NCBI GenBank assembly: GCA_023228285.1
Contig: JALOBM010000008.1
Coordinates: 1-50,484, forward strand
Length of the DNA stretch: 50,484 bases
Source: Candidatus Cloacimonadota bacterium
GTDB taxonomy: Bacteria; Cloacimonadota; Cloacimonadia; Cloacimonadales; Cloacimonadaceae
Direction of reading: 5' to 3'
Shown here: piece by piece, positions 33,681-42,562 of the stretch
Numbering within the stretch: the first letter of the stretch is position 1
How the letters are laid out: each line of letters opens with the position of its first letter
Notes under the pieces: model-generated
Told to the model about the DNA's origin: nothing
What the model saw: the letters and a program-made list of their open reading frames with translations, nothing else
Database searches by the model: none
Program-made: the position numbers and the translations under genes

Positions 33681-35090
33681 CTAATTGGCTATCTTGAGCT
33701 TAATGCAGATGAGCCCATCATTTACTATTGCATAGAAACAACCGGCAAAATTGTCGTAAGCAGAAAGACTGAGGATATCTTCTTTGAAGGAGATAGTGGA
33801 AAGGTTCTCACCTCTTTGAGCGTCCACGACTGTGATGTGGCGGGACGAAGGCACAATAGTGATGGAACGATTCAGGCGGGGATCATCCTCGGGGCTGATG
33901 CTGCTTGGTTCCAATATACCAAAATCCGTGACGGGGCTGTTTAAATCCTGTTGCCAGCTTTGACTGCCATCTTCCTTGAAGCCAAAGGCTTTATCTCCCT
34001 CAAGACATATCAGAAGGGTATGTTCAGTAAAAAACGCAGAACTGATCCTATGATCAAAATACTTTTTCCAAACGAGTTTGCGGCTTTTTTTATTGAAGGC
34101 AATCAGACTATTTTCGGATGCCAGATAAATGTTGTCCACACTAAAGACTGGGGCTATGGTAACCTGATAATCCAGAGTGGAAGTCCAAAGGATGTCCAGC
34201 TCAATGTCTCTAGCGGGCAGGTTTACTATGCGATCCAGATATTTAATCAGGTTATGTGTGTCCATGGTGAGATTGTTTGGGATCTGGCCCAATCTCAAAG
34301 CCGCATTGCGTTTCATGGTAATCCTGGTACGGTGCAAGACCTGATCCAGAAAGCGATTACCAAAAAGCATATAGATGATGGCAATGGTTGTGAGTATAAT
34401 AATGACCCAGGTACTGATCTGCAGGCGGGACATTTTTCTTCGTCTGGGCTTAATGAGATGAGCTTTGCCCTCGATGATCAACCACATTGGATTTTCAGAA
34501 CCGCCAAAGGACTCAACATAGTGGTTCAAGCTTGCGAGATCGCCGTGGTTCTCAAATACTTGGTTGCAGAGATTCCCGCTGAGTACTAGAAAGCGATTGT
34601 TTTCGGCGACAAAGATACGCTGTACTTTGATGGGTATGTCTTTATCGGCAAAACCCAACAGATTTAGCTTTTCCAGGCTTTGCATCTGGTAATGACGATA
34701 ATCCGTACCGCATACACGCAGTTTCTTGCCATCCGAGATAGCGCAGAAAAGCCTGCCAAACTGGACGTAAAATATCTCGTGGTCAAAGATGACAGCAAAG
34801 AAAATGGAGAGCCCTTTTTCGGAAAGGTTCAAACGGCGTAACCGGGCATGCATCTTCCAATGAAGCTCGCCGATGAAGCTTTTCAGCCATTTCTCCACCT
34901 CTACTCTGCTAATAGTGTTCACTTCGGAATTACGGACGTTTAGCTTGAGGTCGGCTCCTATTTCTTCCAGTTGCTCGCTTTTTTCAGGATGCCACATCAT
35001 CAAAACCCACCCGAAACGTCCATCCTGGCTGAAGTATTTGTCTATGAAAGAATTGGGAGGATTGTCCCGCAAGCTTTGCACGGCTATCAT
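33681..35090 (-). CDS. Membrane protein: possible pseudophosphatase-like cytoplasmic domain and propeller-like C-terminal domain
   Basis: A 469-residue protein I cannot assign to a named family. One transmembrane segment near residues 228-245 (LQISTWVIIILTTIAIIYML), preceded by a KPRRRK positive patch, splits it. The N-terminal half is therefore cytoplasmic and resembles a PP2C fold (HEIFYVQFGRLFCAISDGKK, NNRFLVLSGNL) but without the acidic metal-binding residues, so it would be inactive; this is inference from shape. The outer half has strands typical of PQQ-type propeller blades (VDNIYLASENSLIAFNKKS, KLVWKKYF, FGFKEDGSQSWQQDL). The ATG at 35090 follows GGAG and begins one base after the radical SAM stop. 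Possibly a signalling adaptor with an extracytoplasmic sensor. Confidence 0.7.
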   Translation of the reverse strand: MIAVQSLRDNPPNSFIDKYFSQDGRFGWVLMMWHPEKSEQLEEIGADLKLNVRNSEVNTISRVEVEKWLKSFIGELHWKMHARLRRLNLSEKGLSIFFAVIFDHEIFYVQFGRLFCAISDGKKLRVCGTDYRHYQMQSLEKLNLLGFADKDIPIKVQRIFVAENNRFLVLSGNLCNQVFENHGDLASLNHYVESFGGSENPMWLIIEGKAHLIKPRRRKMSRLQISTWVIIILTTIAIIYMLFGNRFLDQVLHRTRITMKRNAALRLGQIPNNLTMDTHNLIKYLDRIVNLPARDIELDILWTSTLDYQVTIAPVFSVDNIYLASENSLIAFNKKSRKLVWKKYFDHRISSAFFTEHTLLICLEGDKAFGFKEDGSQSWQQDLNSPVTDFGILEPSSISPEDDPRLNRSITIVPSSRHITVVDAQRGENLSTISFKEDILSLSAYDNFAGCFYAIVNDGLICIKLKIAN

Positions 35091-35091
35091 A

Positions 35092-36174
35092 TCAACTCCA
35101 CCAATGAATGAAACTGCGGTAGCTTACCCGCAGCAATGTGGGGATATCCATCAACATATTTGTGTAAGAGGCATTTGCCAGGGGACACCAGCATTCCTTG
35201 CGATGGATGCTGAGCCTGTCTTTTCTGGCTTTTTGGCCATACCACACTTTGGGAAATTTGTACTTTGCTTCTCGCAGGTTGCCCAGAGACTTTGCTTTCA
35301 CGCAACAGCTCCAGACATCGCCATCCGGAGATATCTGACACGAAGCTATTCCCGAGTAACAGGGAATAATCTGTTTTTCATCCCGCATGATAGCCTTTAC
35401 GAAATTGTAGTATTCGATGCGGAATGCCATGGTAATCTTACTCATACCACGGTATTTCTCGTTTTTGATGCGGTGGATCAGGTAGTCTATAGCAGATTTG
35501 TATGCAACTTTGCCGGGTGTGATGTCCAAGCCAATGGTATCCAGTTCCACCCGTTCTTCGGCAATCTCGGTGATATAGCTATCCGGTTGCAAACGCATCA
35601 GTTCGTTGGCGATGGAATAGAAGTTCTCCACATTGTAGCGGGATATCACTGTGTGAATCCCGACCTGTAGATTTGGCAGATTGAGGCCTTTAAGTTTACT
35701 GAAGGTCGATATAGCTTTCTTGTAATTCCCGGGAACGTTGCGGATATCATCGTGTTGAGCCTCAATGCCGTCGATCGATACATTTATGATGATCTGAGCT
35801 TTGGGGCAAGCCCGGGCAATTGCTTCTACTTTTTCAACGATCGTACTCACCAGAAGACCATTGGTAGGGATGTTGATAATGCGGGGCCGGGAGACTTTGT
35901 AAATGGTGGTAACCACCTCCACTATGTCCCGACGCAGGAAGGGTTCTCCTCCACTGAATGTAATCCAATATGGGCTTCTGCCCACACTGCGGAAAATCTT
36001 CGCATACTCCTCAGGACTTAGGTTATCTGCCTTTTTCTTCCAAATCCTGCAGGTGCTGCAACGTGAATTGCAGGAATAAAGCAGGCTCACAGTGTAGTTC
36101 ATAGGCAGAATACGGGGGAAGCCAAGATGCTTCATTAGCCAGTATCCGATGATGCGAATCATTATAAATATCAT
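35092..36174 (-). CDS. Radical SAM protein with SPASM-like C-terminal domain
   Basis: Radical SAM enzyme, 360 residues. The cluster motif C-x3-C-x2-C is visible (YSCNSRCSTCRIW), as are the SAM-binding FSGGEPFLR and VSIDGIEAQHD. The C-terminal part holds further cysteines (CYSGIASCQISPDGDVWSCC; ECWCPLAN), the pattern of a SPASM auxiliary-cluster domain seen in peptide- and sugar-modifying enzymes. The ATG at 36174 has AGGGA upstream. The short hydrophobic start (MIFIMIRIIGYWLMKHLGF) may associate with the membrane. It follows a glycosyltransferase (nine-base gap) and precedes the propeller-like membrane protein, so a role in envelope or glycan modification is possible; the substrate is unknown. 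Confidence 0.9.
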   Translation of the reverse strand: MIFIMIRIIGYWLMKHLGFPRILPMNYTVSLLYSCNSRCSTCRIWKKKADNLSPEEYAKIFRSVGRSPYWITFSGGEPFLRRDIVEVVTTIYKVSRPRIINIPTNGLLVSTIVEKVEAIARACPKAQIIINVSIDGIEAQHDDIRNVPGNYKKAISTFSKLKGLNLPNLQVGIHTVISRYNVENFYSIANELMRLQPDSYITEIAEERVELDTIGLDITPGKVAYKSAIDYLIHRIKNEKYRGMSKITMAFRIEYYNFVKAIMRDEKQIIPCYSGIASCQISPDGDVWSCCVKAKSLGNLREAKYKFPKVWYGQKARKDRLSIHRKECWCPLANASYTNMLMDIPTLLRVSYRSFIHWWS

Positions 36175-36183
36175 GCCGTTCCC

Positions 36184-37071
36184 TTATGCTTTTAGCTTCT
36201 TTGTGCTGGTTGAGATATCCCAGGCAAAGGGATTTTTGCCTTTGATATAAAAATCCCAAGAACCCAAGAGACGGCAAAACACTTCCAAAATTACTGCTCC
36301 TGCCAGTCTGAGTATTTCTGTGGGTCTTTCCGCCATTTCCTCTTTCAGGATGGTAAACAAGGTAGCTTTGTCCTGGGATATCACTTGATAATTCTGATGC
36401 TTCATTAGCCATAAATGTCCGTTTTGAATGCGACGGCGTTGTTTTACAAAATCCCTGAAGGTCTCAGGACCCTTGTTGATGATCTCAGCTTGAGGAATAT
36501 AGCGCAAGTGCAGGCCATGCTGCTTCACGATGGCTTCAATGCTGGCTTCATCAACCGCAGATTCCCGTGGGATACTTTTCATCAACCTACGGAAAGCTAT
36601 CATTTCACCAAGTTTGGGTGAGATCAGCGCCATTCTGTGATGCATCCGCCAGAGCAGGTTTACGCAGTAACCAATAAAGTTGCGGTCGCTATTGATGGGC
36701 ATCGGTCTGCCACCGCTTGCCCCCACATCAGGATCGTCAAACGCACTAACCAGGAGCTCAATCGTGTGTTCGGCGGGGATCACATCTCCGGAGATCACCA
36801 CGAGAATCGGTTCGGAAGAGTGCTCTATGAACAGATTAATGGCATTGGATTTACCTTCCCGTTTTGGCTGTGTGTATAGTGTGACATCAGAGTGATTCAA
36901 AGCATATTGCCTTACCAGATCGTCGGTTTTATCCGTGCTGGCGCTGGAGACTACGATAATCTCCTTTATCTCTGCCTGATTCAGCTTTTGCTGATGAAGA
37001 GCCTTAAGCAAATGCAGGATATTTGCTTCTTCATTGTGGGCGAAAACGCCGATACTGCAGCTAATCTTCAT
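36184..37071 (-). CDS. Family 2 glycosyltransferase
   Basis: GT-A-fold glycosyltransferase of 295 residues. The family motifs are CSIGVFAHNEEANIL at the start, EIIVVSSASTDKTDDL (nucleotide-sugar binding), ISGDVIPAEHTIE (the metal-binding region with an SGD in place of the usual DxD) and a later GGRP loop. The final part contains QRRRIQNGHLWLM, resembling the QxxRW processive motif though not exact, and a hydrophobic stretch (LRLAGAVILEVFCRLLG) that may anchor it to the membrane. It is nearest in the run to the SPASM radical SAM gene, nine bases away. The transferred sugar and acceptor cannot be told. Confidence 0.88.
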   Translation of the reverse strand: MKISCSIGVFAHNEEANILHLLKALHQQKLNQAEIKEIIVVSSASTDKTDDLVRQYALNHSDVTLYTQPKREGKSNAINLFIEHSSEPILVVISGDVIPAEHTIELLVSAFDDPDVGASGGRPMPINSDRNFIGYCVNLLWRMHHRMALISPKLGEMIAFRRLMKSIPRESAVDEASIEAIVKQHGLHLRYIPQAEIINKGPETFRDFVKQRRRIQNGHLWLMKHQNYQVISQDKATLFTILKEEMAERPTEILRLAGAVILEVFCRLLGSWDFYIKGKNPFAWDISTSTKKLKA

Positions 37072-37076
37072 CTTAA

Positions 37077-37547
37077 TCAGGTGGGCAATTGCCTTCCCGG
37101 AATACTATGAGGTATCCCTTTGTTGATGGCATCCAGGATTCCGTTGATGAACTTACCGGTGTGTTCACTACAGAACTTCTTGGCTATCTCAATGCTTTCA
37201 TTGATGATAACCGGAGCAGGAGTATCAGTAAACATCAGTTCATACACCGCCACAAGCAGGATGCTTTTATCCAAATGTGCGATAGATTCCAGAGACCAAT
37301 GTTCGGTGTATTTATCGATTTCAGCTTCGATGTCTTCGATGTTGATAATAGTGTTCTTTACCAATTCATCCGCAAAAGCATATAAGGGCGAGCTGGGGCT
37401 GATGTTTTCAGCTGAAGTCAATTGCCGCAGCACTTCAGGATACTCGTTCAGAAAGCCATATTCCCGAAAATCGGCTGCAACATCGGCAAAATCCAGTGCG
37501 TATATGCACTGAACGGCAAATTCGCGCGCTTTACGACGCTGGCCCAT
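37077..37547 (-). CDS. nusB: Transcription antitermination factor NusB
   Basis: All-helical RNA-binding protein that acts with NusE (S10) in rRNA antitermination. The 156 residues start with the typical [17 protein letters not shown] and end with the diagnostic [46 protein letters not shown]. The central part is somewhat longer than in compact homologues. The ATG at 37547 lies inside the end of ribH (17-base overlap), the same ribH-nusB pairing seen in many bacteria, so coupling is expected. Confidence 0.96.
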   Translation of the reverse strand: MGQRRKAREFAVQCIYALDFADVAADFREYGFLNEYPEVLRQLTSAENISPSSPLYAFADELVKNTIINIEDIEAEIDKYTEHWSLESIAHLDKSILLVAVYELMFTDTPAPVIINESIEIAKKFCSEHTGKFINGILDAINKGIPHSIPGRQLPT

Positions 37548-38010
37548 TTTGCATCTCCCTCAACAAGCTAACCATCTCCACTGCACTCAGCGCCGCGCTA
37601 AAGCCTTTGTTTCCGGATTTTGTGCCGGCACGTTCAATGGCCTGATCCACGCTGTCTGTGGTTAGAACTCCGAATATCACCGGTTTACCGCTGTGTAAAG
37701 CCACCTGCGCCACACCTTTGCTAACTTCGGAAGACACATACTCAAAATGGGGTGTACCACCACGAATCACCGCGCCAAGGCAGATAACCGCATCTGTATG
37801 GGGATCTTCGGCGGCTTTTTGAGCCAGTAGAGGAATCTCGAAAGCTCCGGGAACCCAGATCACCGTGATGTCATCTTCACGCACTTCACTACGGCGCAGA
37901 CAGTCAAGAGCTCCTTCCAGCAGTTTACTGCTGATAGCCTCATTGAACCTGCTTACTACAATGCTAAAGCGATAGCCTTTGGAAACCAGATTTCCTTGTA
38001 TTGTACGCAT
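37531..38010 (-). CDS. ribH: 6,7-dimethyl-8-ribityllumazine synthase
   Basis: Penultimate step of riboflavin synthesis: condensation of the ribityl-uracil with dihydroxybutanone phosphate. Motifs are [53 protein letters not shown] with the catalytic histidine, and [25 protein letters not shown] longer frame from 38049 was rejected: the ATG at 38010 has AAAGGAG six bases upstream and gives the usual start [12 protein letters not shown] (159 residues). It is the only riboflavin gene here; ribD, ribE and ribBA must be elsewhere. No FMN riboswitch is visible in the short gap upstream. It overlaps nusB. Confidence 0.96.
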   Translation of the reverse strand: MRTIQGNLVSKGYRFSIVVSRFNEAISSKLLEGALDCLRRSEVREDDITVIWVPGAFEIPLLAQKAAEDPHTDAVICLGAVIRGGTPHFEYVSSEVSKGVAQVALHSGKPVIFGVLTTDSVDQAIERAGTKSGNKGFSAALSAVEMVSLLREMQNGPAS

Positions 38011-38084
38011 CGATAGCTCCTTTAACCTATATTGATCGATGGAAGTCAAGATAAATAATGGCGTAAATCATTCAAGCAAAATCT

Positions 38085-39359
38085 TTAGTTATAACGCTGC
38101 CAATTGTCCCAAAGGGGATCGACGACCAGGATTTTGCTGCCGAGGGCTCGCTGCAGATCCGCTATCGTCTTGCCGTCCAAAGTATATCCCTCATGATTGA
38201 AGATGCAGGATGGCAATACAATCGTGGAGTTTGGTTTGGGATTTATCTGCTGGATGATGTCCTGTGCAGTAAGCAAGCCAGCTACCGTCACATGCTCTCC
38301 GAAGAAATCGTTACGGATCGCCTGAAGCACCAAACTGCGATCTGGGAGGCGTTTTGCCAGGTCTTTCACGATCTGCCTGATCCATCTTTCAGCGCTTTGA
38401 GAACACGCAAAGAGATAAGCGGAATCACTCTGGCGCAATTCCTTCAAGAATGCCCGTTTACGCTTGCTGAAGTTTGTCCTGGTATAGCGAAGCATCCCGA
38501 TGCCATTCTCCAATTGGGGATAATCCATATAAAAGTCATCTTCGGAAACTTCGCGATTTGCCAAAGAGTAGAATTCATCCGCGGCAAAGATGATCCCGCT
38601 GTCGTATTGGGCTCTGAGGTCTGCGATTATATCCAGGGTCTCTACTGCTGTAGCAGAGTCAAAGGTACTTAGCTCACACAAGCCCTCCCGGTATTTGGTA
38701 AGCCCTACCGGGACTACTCCGATGGACTCTATATTCAAATCCGGGTCCATCAGGTCACGGATGCTGCTACGCAGTTCATCCTTATCATTATAACCGGGAA
38801 CGCATACAAACTGAATGTGAAAGCTGATGCCGCACTGTGCCAATCGACGTAGTATCTTCATGGCATCCATCGGTTTGTCAGAACGGATCATCTTCTGCCG
38901 CAAGGCATTGTTTGTGCTGTGTAAGGATACGTACAGGGGGCTGATATGCTGATCACAAATACGCTTGAGATCCTCTTCCTTCAAGTTTGTGAGAGTAATG
39001 TAATTGCCAAACACAAAGGAAAAGATGTAGTCATCATCCTTTACATAAAGGGTCTTGCGCATTTTAGGGGGCATTTGGTCGATAAAGCAAAAGATGCAGT
39101 GGTTATTGCAATTACGGTGCTTGTATTCAAAAGGGGTGATGCCCAAAGGACGAGTGTTCTCTCGGTAGATACTTACTGCTTTCTGGATTCCTGCTGTGTC
39201 TTCCAGCAGAAAACTCAGATGATAATCCGAAGCATAAAATTCCAGCTCCAGGAAATCGCGGATAGCTAAACCATTGATCTCCAGAATGATTTCACCGGCT
39301 TGCAAGCCAGCTTCATCCGCTAAACTACCCGGTTCAATGGATCGGATTGCCAGAGGCAT
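38085..39359 (-). CDS. DUF512 radical SAM protein with N-terminal PDZ-like domain
   Basis: Iron-sulfur protein of 424 residues of the DUF512 (NifB/MoaA-related) family of unknown function. It begins with a PDZ-like domain (IRSIEPGSLADEAGLQAGEIILEINGLAIRD), then the unusual radical SAM cluster motif NHCIFCFIDQMP with a preceding cysteine (C-x3-C-x2-C as CNNHCIFC), KDDDYIFSFVFGNYITLTNL and YVSLHSTN. A long C-terminal DUF512 domain follows with FAADEFYSLANRE, GEHVTVAGLLTAQDI and VLPSCIFNHEG. These motifs are all canonical for the family, which is widespread in Firmicutes and Cyanobacteria. Its ATG overlaps the histidine kinase TAA by one base. Confidence 0.95.
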   Translation of the reverse strand: MPLAIRSIEPGSLADEAGLQAGEIILEINGLAIRDFLELEFYASDYHLSFLLEDTAGIQKAVSIYRENTRPLGITPFEYKHRNCNNHCIFCFIDQMPPKMRKTLYVKDDDYIFSFVFGNYITLTNLKEEDLKRICDQHISPLYVSLHSTNNALRQKMIRSDKPMDAMKILRRLAQCGISFHIQFVCVPGYNDKDELRSSIRDLMDPDLNIESIGVVPVGLTKYREGLCELSTFDSATAVETLDIIADLRAQYDSGIIFAADEFYSLANREVSEDDFYMDYPQLENGIGMLRYTRTNFSKRKRAFLKELRQSDSAYLFACSQSAERWIRQIVKDLAKRLPDRSLVLQAIRNDFFGEHVTVAGLLTAQDIIQQINPKPNSTIVLPSCIFNHEGYTLDGKTIADLQRALGSKILVVDPLWDNWQRYN

Positions 39360-40129
39360 TAATGCAGTTCCACCGGTATCTTCAGATGGAAACAGCTACC
39401 AATGTTCACAGTGGATGTTGCGCTGATCTCTCCGCCCAGAAGCTCCACTATCTTGCCGGACAATCCCAAGCCCAGCCCCAGACCGGGATAAGACCTTGTG
39501 ATGCTGTTATCAGCCTGCTCAAAAACCTGAAAGATGTATCGAAGCCGATCTGGTTCAATCCCACAACCAGTATCTTCAACCTCAATATCCAGCCAGGGAT
39601 ATTCGCTGGACATGTCCATCAACCGTATTCGCAGAGTTACTGATCCGGTTTCTGTGAATTTGATAGCATTTGTGAGGATAAAGGATAGCAATCGTTCCAG
39701 TTTTTCCTCATCTACTATGGCAATAGGGAGATCATGTTGAACATCCAGGATCGGCTTCAGGTTCTTCTCCGCTATCAGTGGACGGAATTGAGCCCAAATC
39801 CGATCGATCATCTTGTCCAGATCACAATCAACTGGATGCAAATTGGTTTTGCCCATTTGCAGATTAGATAGATCCAGCAGGTTTCCAATCAGCAGGAGAA
39901 GCTTCTTTCCGCTATCCAGGATTACATCCAGATAATCAGACTGCTGAGGATTTAGCTCTGTGCTTTTCAGCATCTGAGCAAAACCCATGATGGCATTCAT
40001 GGGAGTGCGAATCTCGTGGCTGATGTTGCTAATAAAAGCGTTCTTTGCGATTGCTACCGGATCCAAATTCATATCCAGTCCGGTATCCAACTCTTCTTTG
40101 ATTGACTTCTTTTTGTTTGCACTAGTCAT
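39359..40129 (-). CDS. Soluble sensor-less histidine kinase
   Basis: A two-component kinase of only 256 residues. It contains an HisKA dimerisation box with H38 in SHEIRTPMNAIMGFAQML, then the ATPase domain: N box ILTNAIKFTETGS, G1 DTGCGIEPD, F box IFQVFEQADNS and G2 GLGLGLGLSGKIVELLGG. Only about 30 residues, mostly charged, precede the H box, and there is no transmembrane segment or PAS domain, so any signal must come from a partner. No receiver-domain gene is adjacent. Short overlaps with the amidase gene (4 bases) and the DUF512 gene (1 base) make it part of the operon. Confidence 0.93.
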   Translation of the reverse strand: MTSANKKKSIKEELDTGLDMNLDPVAIAKNAFISNISHEIRTPMNAIMGFAQMLKSTELNPQQSDYLDVILDSGKKLLLLIGNLLDLSNLQMGKTNLHPVDCDLDKMIDRIWAQFRPLIAEKNLKPILDVQHDLPIAIVDEEKLERLLSFILTNAIKFTETGSVTLRIRLMDMSSEYPWLDIEVEDTGCGIEPDRLRYIFQVFEQADNSITRSYPGLGLGLGLSGKIVELLGGEISATSTVNIGSCFHLKIPVELH

Positions 40130-41241
40130 GTGTTACGAATCCTGTCGTATCTGAATTTAAAGCGTTTTATTCCCTCAAATATGGTCCGGGCCAGACGCTG
40201 TTGGTACTCATCATTTACCAATAAGCGTTCTTCATCCGGGTTTGATATGAAGCCAAGTTCGATTAAGACAGAGGGCATAAATGCACCTCTCAGAACATAA
40301 AAGTTTGCTTGTTTTACTCCCCGGTCATAAGCCTGAGTGCCTGCGATCAGGTTTTGCTGGACACTACTAGCCAATTCGTTACTGCTTTCCAAGTGTTCTG
40401 TCTGGCTAAGGTCGCTGAGGATGAAATCCAGGTCGTCATATTTGCTACGAGCGGAGGCACCTCCCTCATACATCTCAACAACTTGGTTTTCCAAGGCTTC
40501 CACCGCACGGGCGTCGCTAGTCATAGCCGTAGAGAGGTAATATGTCTCAGTCCCTTTGGAAGCACTGCTTTTTGAGGCATTGGTATGAATACTCACAAAG
40601 AGATCAGCCTTGTTCTCATTGGCAAACTTGGTTCTATCTCCCAGAGAGACAAAACGATCGTCCGAACGCGACATCATCACTCTTACACCCAGTTCTGTCT
40701 CCAGCATGTGTTTCAGCTTCATGGCCACACTCAGATTGATGTCTTTTTCTCGTGCCTTCAGAATCTTGCCCACTGCACCGGGATCTTTCCCGCCATGACC
40801 GGGATCCAGCACGATCACATGTACACTGTGATCCACGGGCTTATGAATCTGCAAAATGGAGTCTTTATATACATGCTCACCCGGAAAATGTATGGGCAGA
40901 TGCTCCGTAAAGAAGATACGGGGAAGGTAATAATGCTTGCCAATACGCTTCAGGGGATATTGCATGTTGAATGTATCGATCTTGTAACTGTAATACCGGG
41001 TTCCCTCCAGAAAGATGAAGGTCTCACCGTAGATGTGCAAGTAGAGCCGCTGGTCGGTTCGTTCATGCTTTTGGATACAACTGAAGATGGAGCTTAGATC
41101 TTTGATGGCCAAATACTGTACTTTATCGATCTCTGTTTCAGGGATATTGTATCGGGTACTTTCTCCCTGCACTTGTATCCTAAGCCCCCACATGAGGGTG
41201 TAAGCGAACAGAATCAGCATCGTACAGTATAGTTTATTCAT
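40126..41241 (-). CDS. N-acetylmuramoyl-L-alanine amidase
   Basis: Zinc amidase (Amidase_3, AmiC/CwlD-like) that cleaves peptide stems from glycan strands during cell separation. An N-terminal signal region (MNKLYCTMLILFAYTLMWG) is followed by about 140 residues that probably form an AMIN or copper-amine-oxidase-N-like targeting domain, then the catalytic domain. Zinc ligands are the His in DPGHGGKDPGA, the Glu in AREKDIN and the His in SIHTNAS; the catalytic Glu is in LIELGFISN. The length of 371 residues is ordinary. It is exported and overlaps both neighbours by four bases. Confidence 0.94.
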   Translation of the reverse strand: MNKLYCTMLILFAYTLMWGLRIQVQGESTRYNIPETEIDKVQYLAIKDLSSIFSCIQKHERTDQRLYLHIYGETFIFLEGTRYYSYKIDTFNMQYPLKRIGKHYYLPRIFFTEHLPIHFPGEHVYKDSILQIHKPVDHSVHVIVLDPGHGGKDPGAVGKILKAREKDINLSVAMKLKHMLETELGVRVMMSRSDDRFVSLGDRTKFANENKADLFVSIHTNASKSSASKGTETYYLSTAMTSDARAVEALENQVVEMYEGGASARSKYDDLDFILSDLSQTEHLESSNELASSVQQNLIAGTQAYDRGVKQANFYVLRGAFMPSVLIELGFISNPDEERLLVNDEYQQRLARTIFEGIKRFKFRYDRIRNT

Positions 41242-42173
41242 CCATGTTTTCCTTGGCTTATGGTCTGTGACACTGTATTATCCTCTATCTGAAACTTCGG
41301 AGTCCAGAGATCATCACTGGAAAGCTGTTGCACATACACTCGCTGGAAACCGAGTTCGGAAGCAAGCTCCACTAGTTCTTGATACTCGTTGGACAGAACT
41401 CCCCTGCTCAATTCCGGATACTGAGGTGCATCCGCTGCAGGATAATACTGTGCCATTAAGCTAAGTGCCATATTTGGGCCAAATTCGTAGAAAATCTTTT
41501 TCAAACTCATTTTTGTTCCTGCCAGCCCGTGAGGTAAAACCAATAATCGGATCATCATTCCACTCTCTGCCAATGAGTTAGCGTTCAGACGAAGATGTCC
41601 GACCTGGCGATACATTTCTTTGAGAGCAGTGAATGCCACCTCCGGATAATCTGCAGCATGAGAGTATTTTCCGGCATATATTCCATGAGCATACTTGTAA
41701 TCCGGCAGATAGATATCCACCAAGCCCTCCAGGCTTTGCAGGGTATCCACTTTTTCGTAAGCACTGCTATTCCACAATACCGGAATCCCTAGTCCCTTTT
41801 GCTTGGCCAGTTCCAATGCGCTCTTAATCTGCGGGCTATACTGAGTGGGTGTTACCAGATTCAAGTTGTGTGCACCTTGTTTTTCAAGATCCAAAAAAAC
41901 ATCCACCAGCTCTGTTTCGCTGATGATATGTCCATGCCCTTCCCGGCTTATCACATAATTCTGACAGAATACACAGCGCAGATTGCAATGAGAGAAAAAT
42001 ACCGTTCCGCTGCCATTAGTTCCGGATATTGGCGGTTCTTCACCATAATGCAACTGAGCCAGATTGATCTTGAGTTCTACTGGAGCCTGACAAAAGCCCT
42101 TGTGTTTATAGCGATTTACACCACATTCTCTGGGGCATATTCTACAGCCACTCAGCAGAGCTTCATTCATCAC
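41238..42173 (-). CDS. PflA-like radical SAM protein
   Basis: A 311-residue radical SAM protein of the type often called 'putative pyruvate formate-lyase activating enzyme', but without a glycyl-radical enzyme nearby. An N-terminal cysteine set (CRICPRECGVNR, then a Cys in GFCQAP) precedes the cluster motif HCNLRCVFCQNY. Next come ITPTQYSP-like (VTPTQYSPQIKSALELA), VLWNSSAYEKVDTL and IYLPDYKY. This is the pattern of the AmmeMemoRadiSam-associated and YgiQ-unrelated group; the substrate is unknown. Four-base overlaps with cdd upstream and the amidase downstream indicate coupled translation. Confidence 0.9.
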   Translation of the reverse strand: MMNEALLSGCRICPRECGVNRYKHKGFCQAPVELKINLAQLHYGEEPPISGTNGSGTVFFSHCNLRCVFCQNYVISREGHGHIISETELVDVFLDLEKQGAHNLNLVTPTQYSPQIKSALELAKQKGLGIPVLWNSSAYEKVDTLQSLEGLVDIYLPDYKYAHGIYAGKYSHAADYPEVAFTALKEMYRQVGHLRLNANSLAESGMMIRLLVLPHGLAGTKMSLKKIFYEFGPNMALSLMAQYYPAADAPQYPELSRGVLSNEYQELVELASELGFQRVYVQQLSSDDLWTPKFQIEDNTVSQTISQGKHG

Positions 42174-42553
42174 AGTCGAAAAGCTCCTGGCAAGAGCTTG
42201 TCCATAGTGCTCTCTATGGTTTCGTTCCAGTTTGCATATAGTATGGGGATATCCGGGGCGAATTCGCTAATCACCTGACGGCAGGCACCACAAGGAGGGA
42301 AAGTTTTGTCGCTATCCACATAGATTGCTATAGCTTTGAAGTCTCGATGTCCTTCGCTGATCGCTTTAAAGATCGCCGTACGTTCGGCACAGATGGTAAG
42401 TGAAAAGGAAGCATTCTCGACATTGCAGCCACAGAAGATACTGCCATCAGCACATTTGACCGCACTGCCAACTTTATATCCCGAATAGGGCGCATAAGCA
42501 GTTTTCGCAGCTTCTCTGGCCTTCTCCAGTAGTTCCTTAAGTTCGCTATTCAT
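42170..42553 (-). CDS. cdd: Cytidine deaminase
   Basis: Zinc enzyme converting cytidine and deoxycytidine to the uridine forms in the cytosol (pyrimidine salvage). The 127 residues are those of the homotetrameric class: APYSGYKVGSAV at the start, zinc ligand Cys and catalytic Glu in TICAERTAI, and PPCGACRQV with two further zinc cysteines. The length is standard (about 130). Start and stop are well set: the ATG has AAC/GAGAAAACT upstream, a weak site, and lies nine bases after the decarboxylase-subunit stop. It overlaps the radical SAM gene by four bases. Confidence 0.97.
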   Translation of the reverse strand: MNSELKELLEKAREAAKTAYAPYSGYKVGSAVKCADGSIFCGCNVENASFSLTICAERTAIFKAISEGHRDFKAIAIYVDSDKTFPPCGACRQVISEFAPDIPILYANWNETIESTMDKLLPGAFRL

Positions 42554-42562
42554 AGTTTTCTC

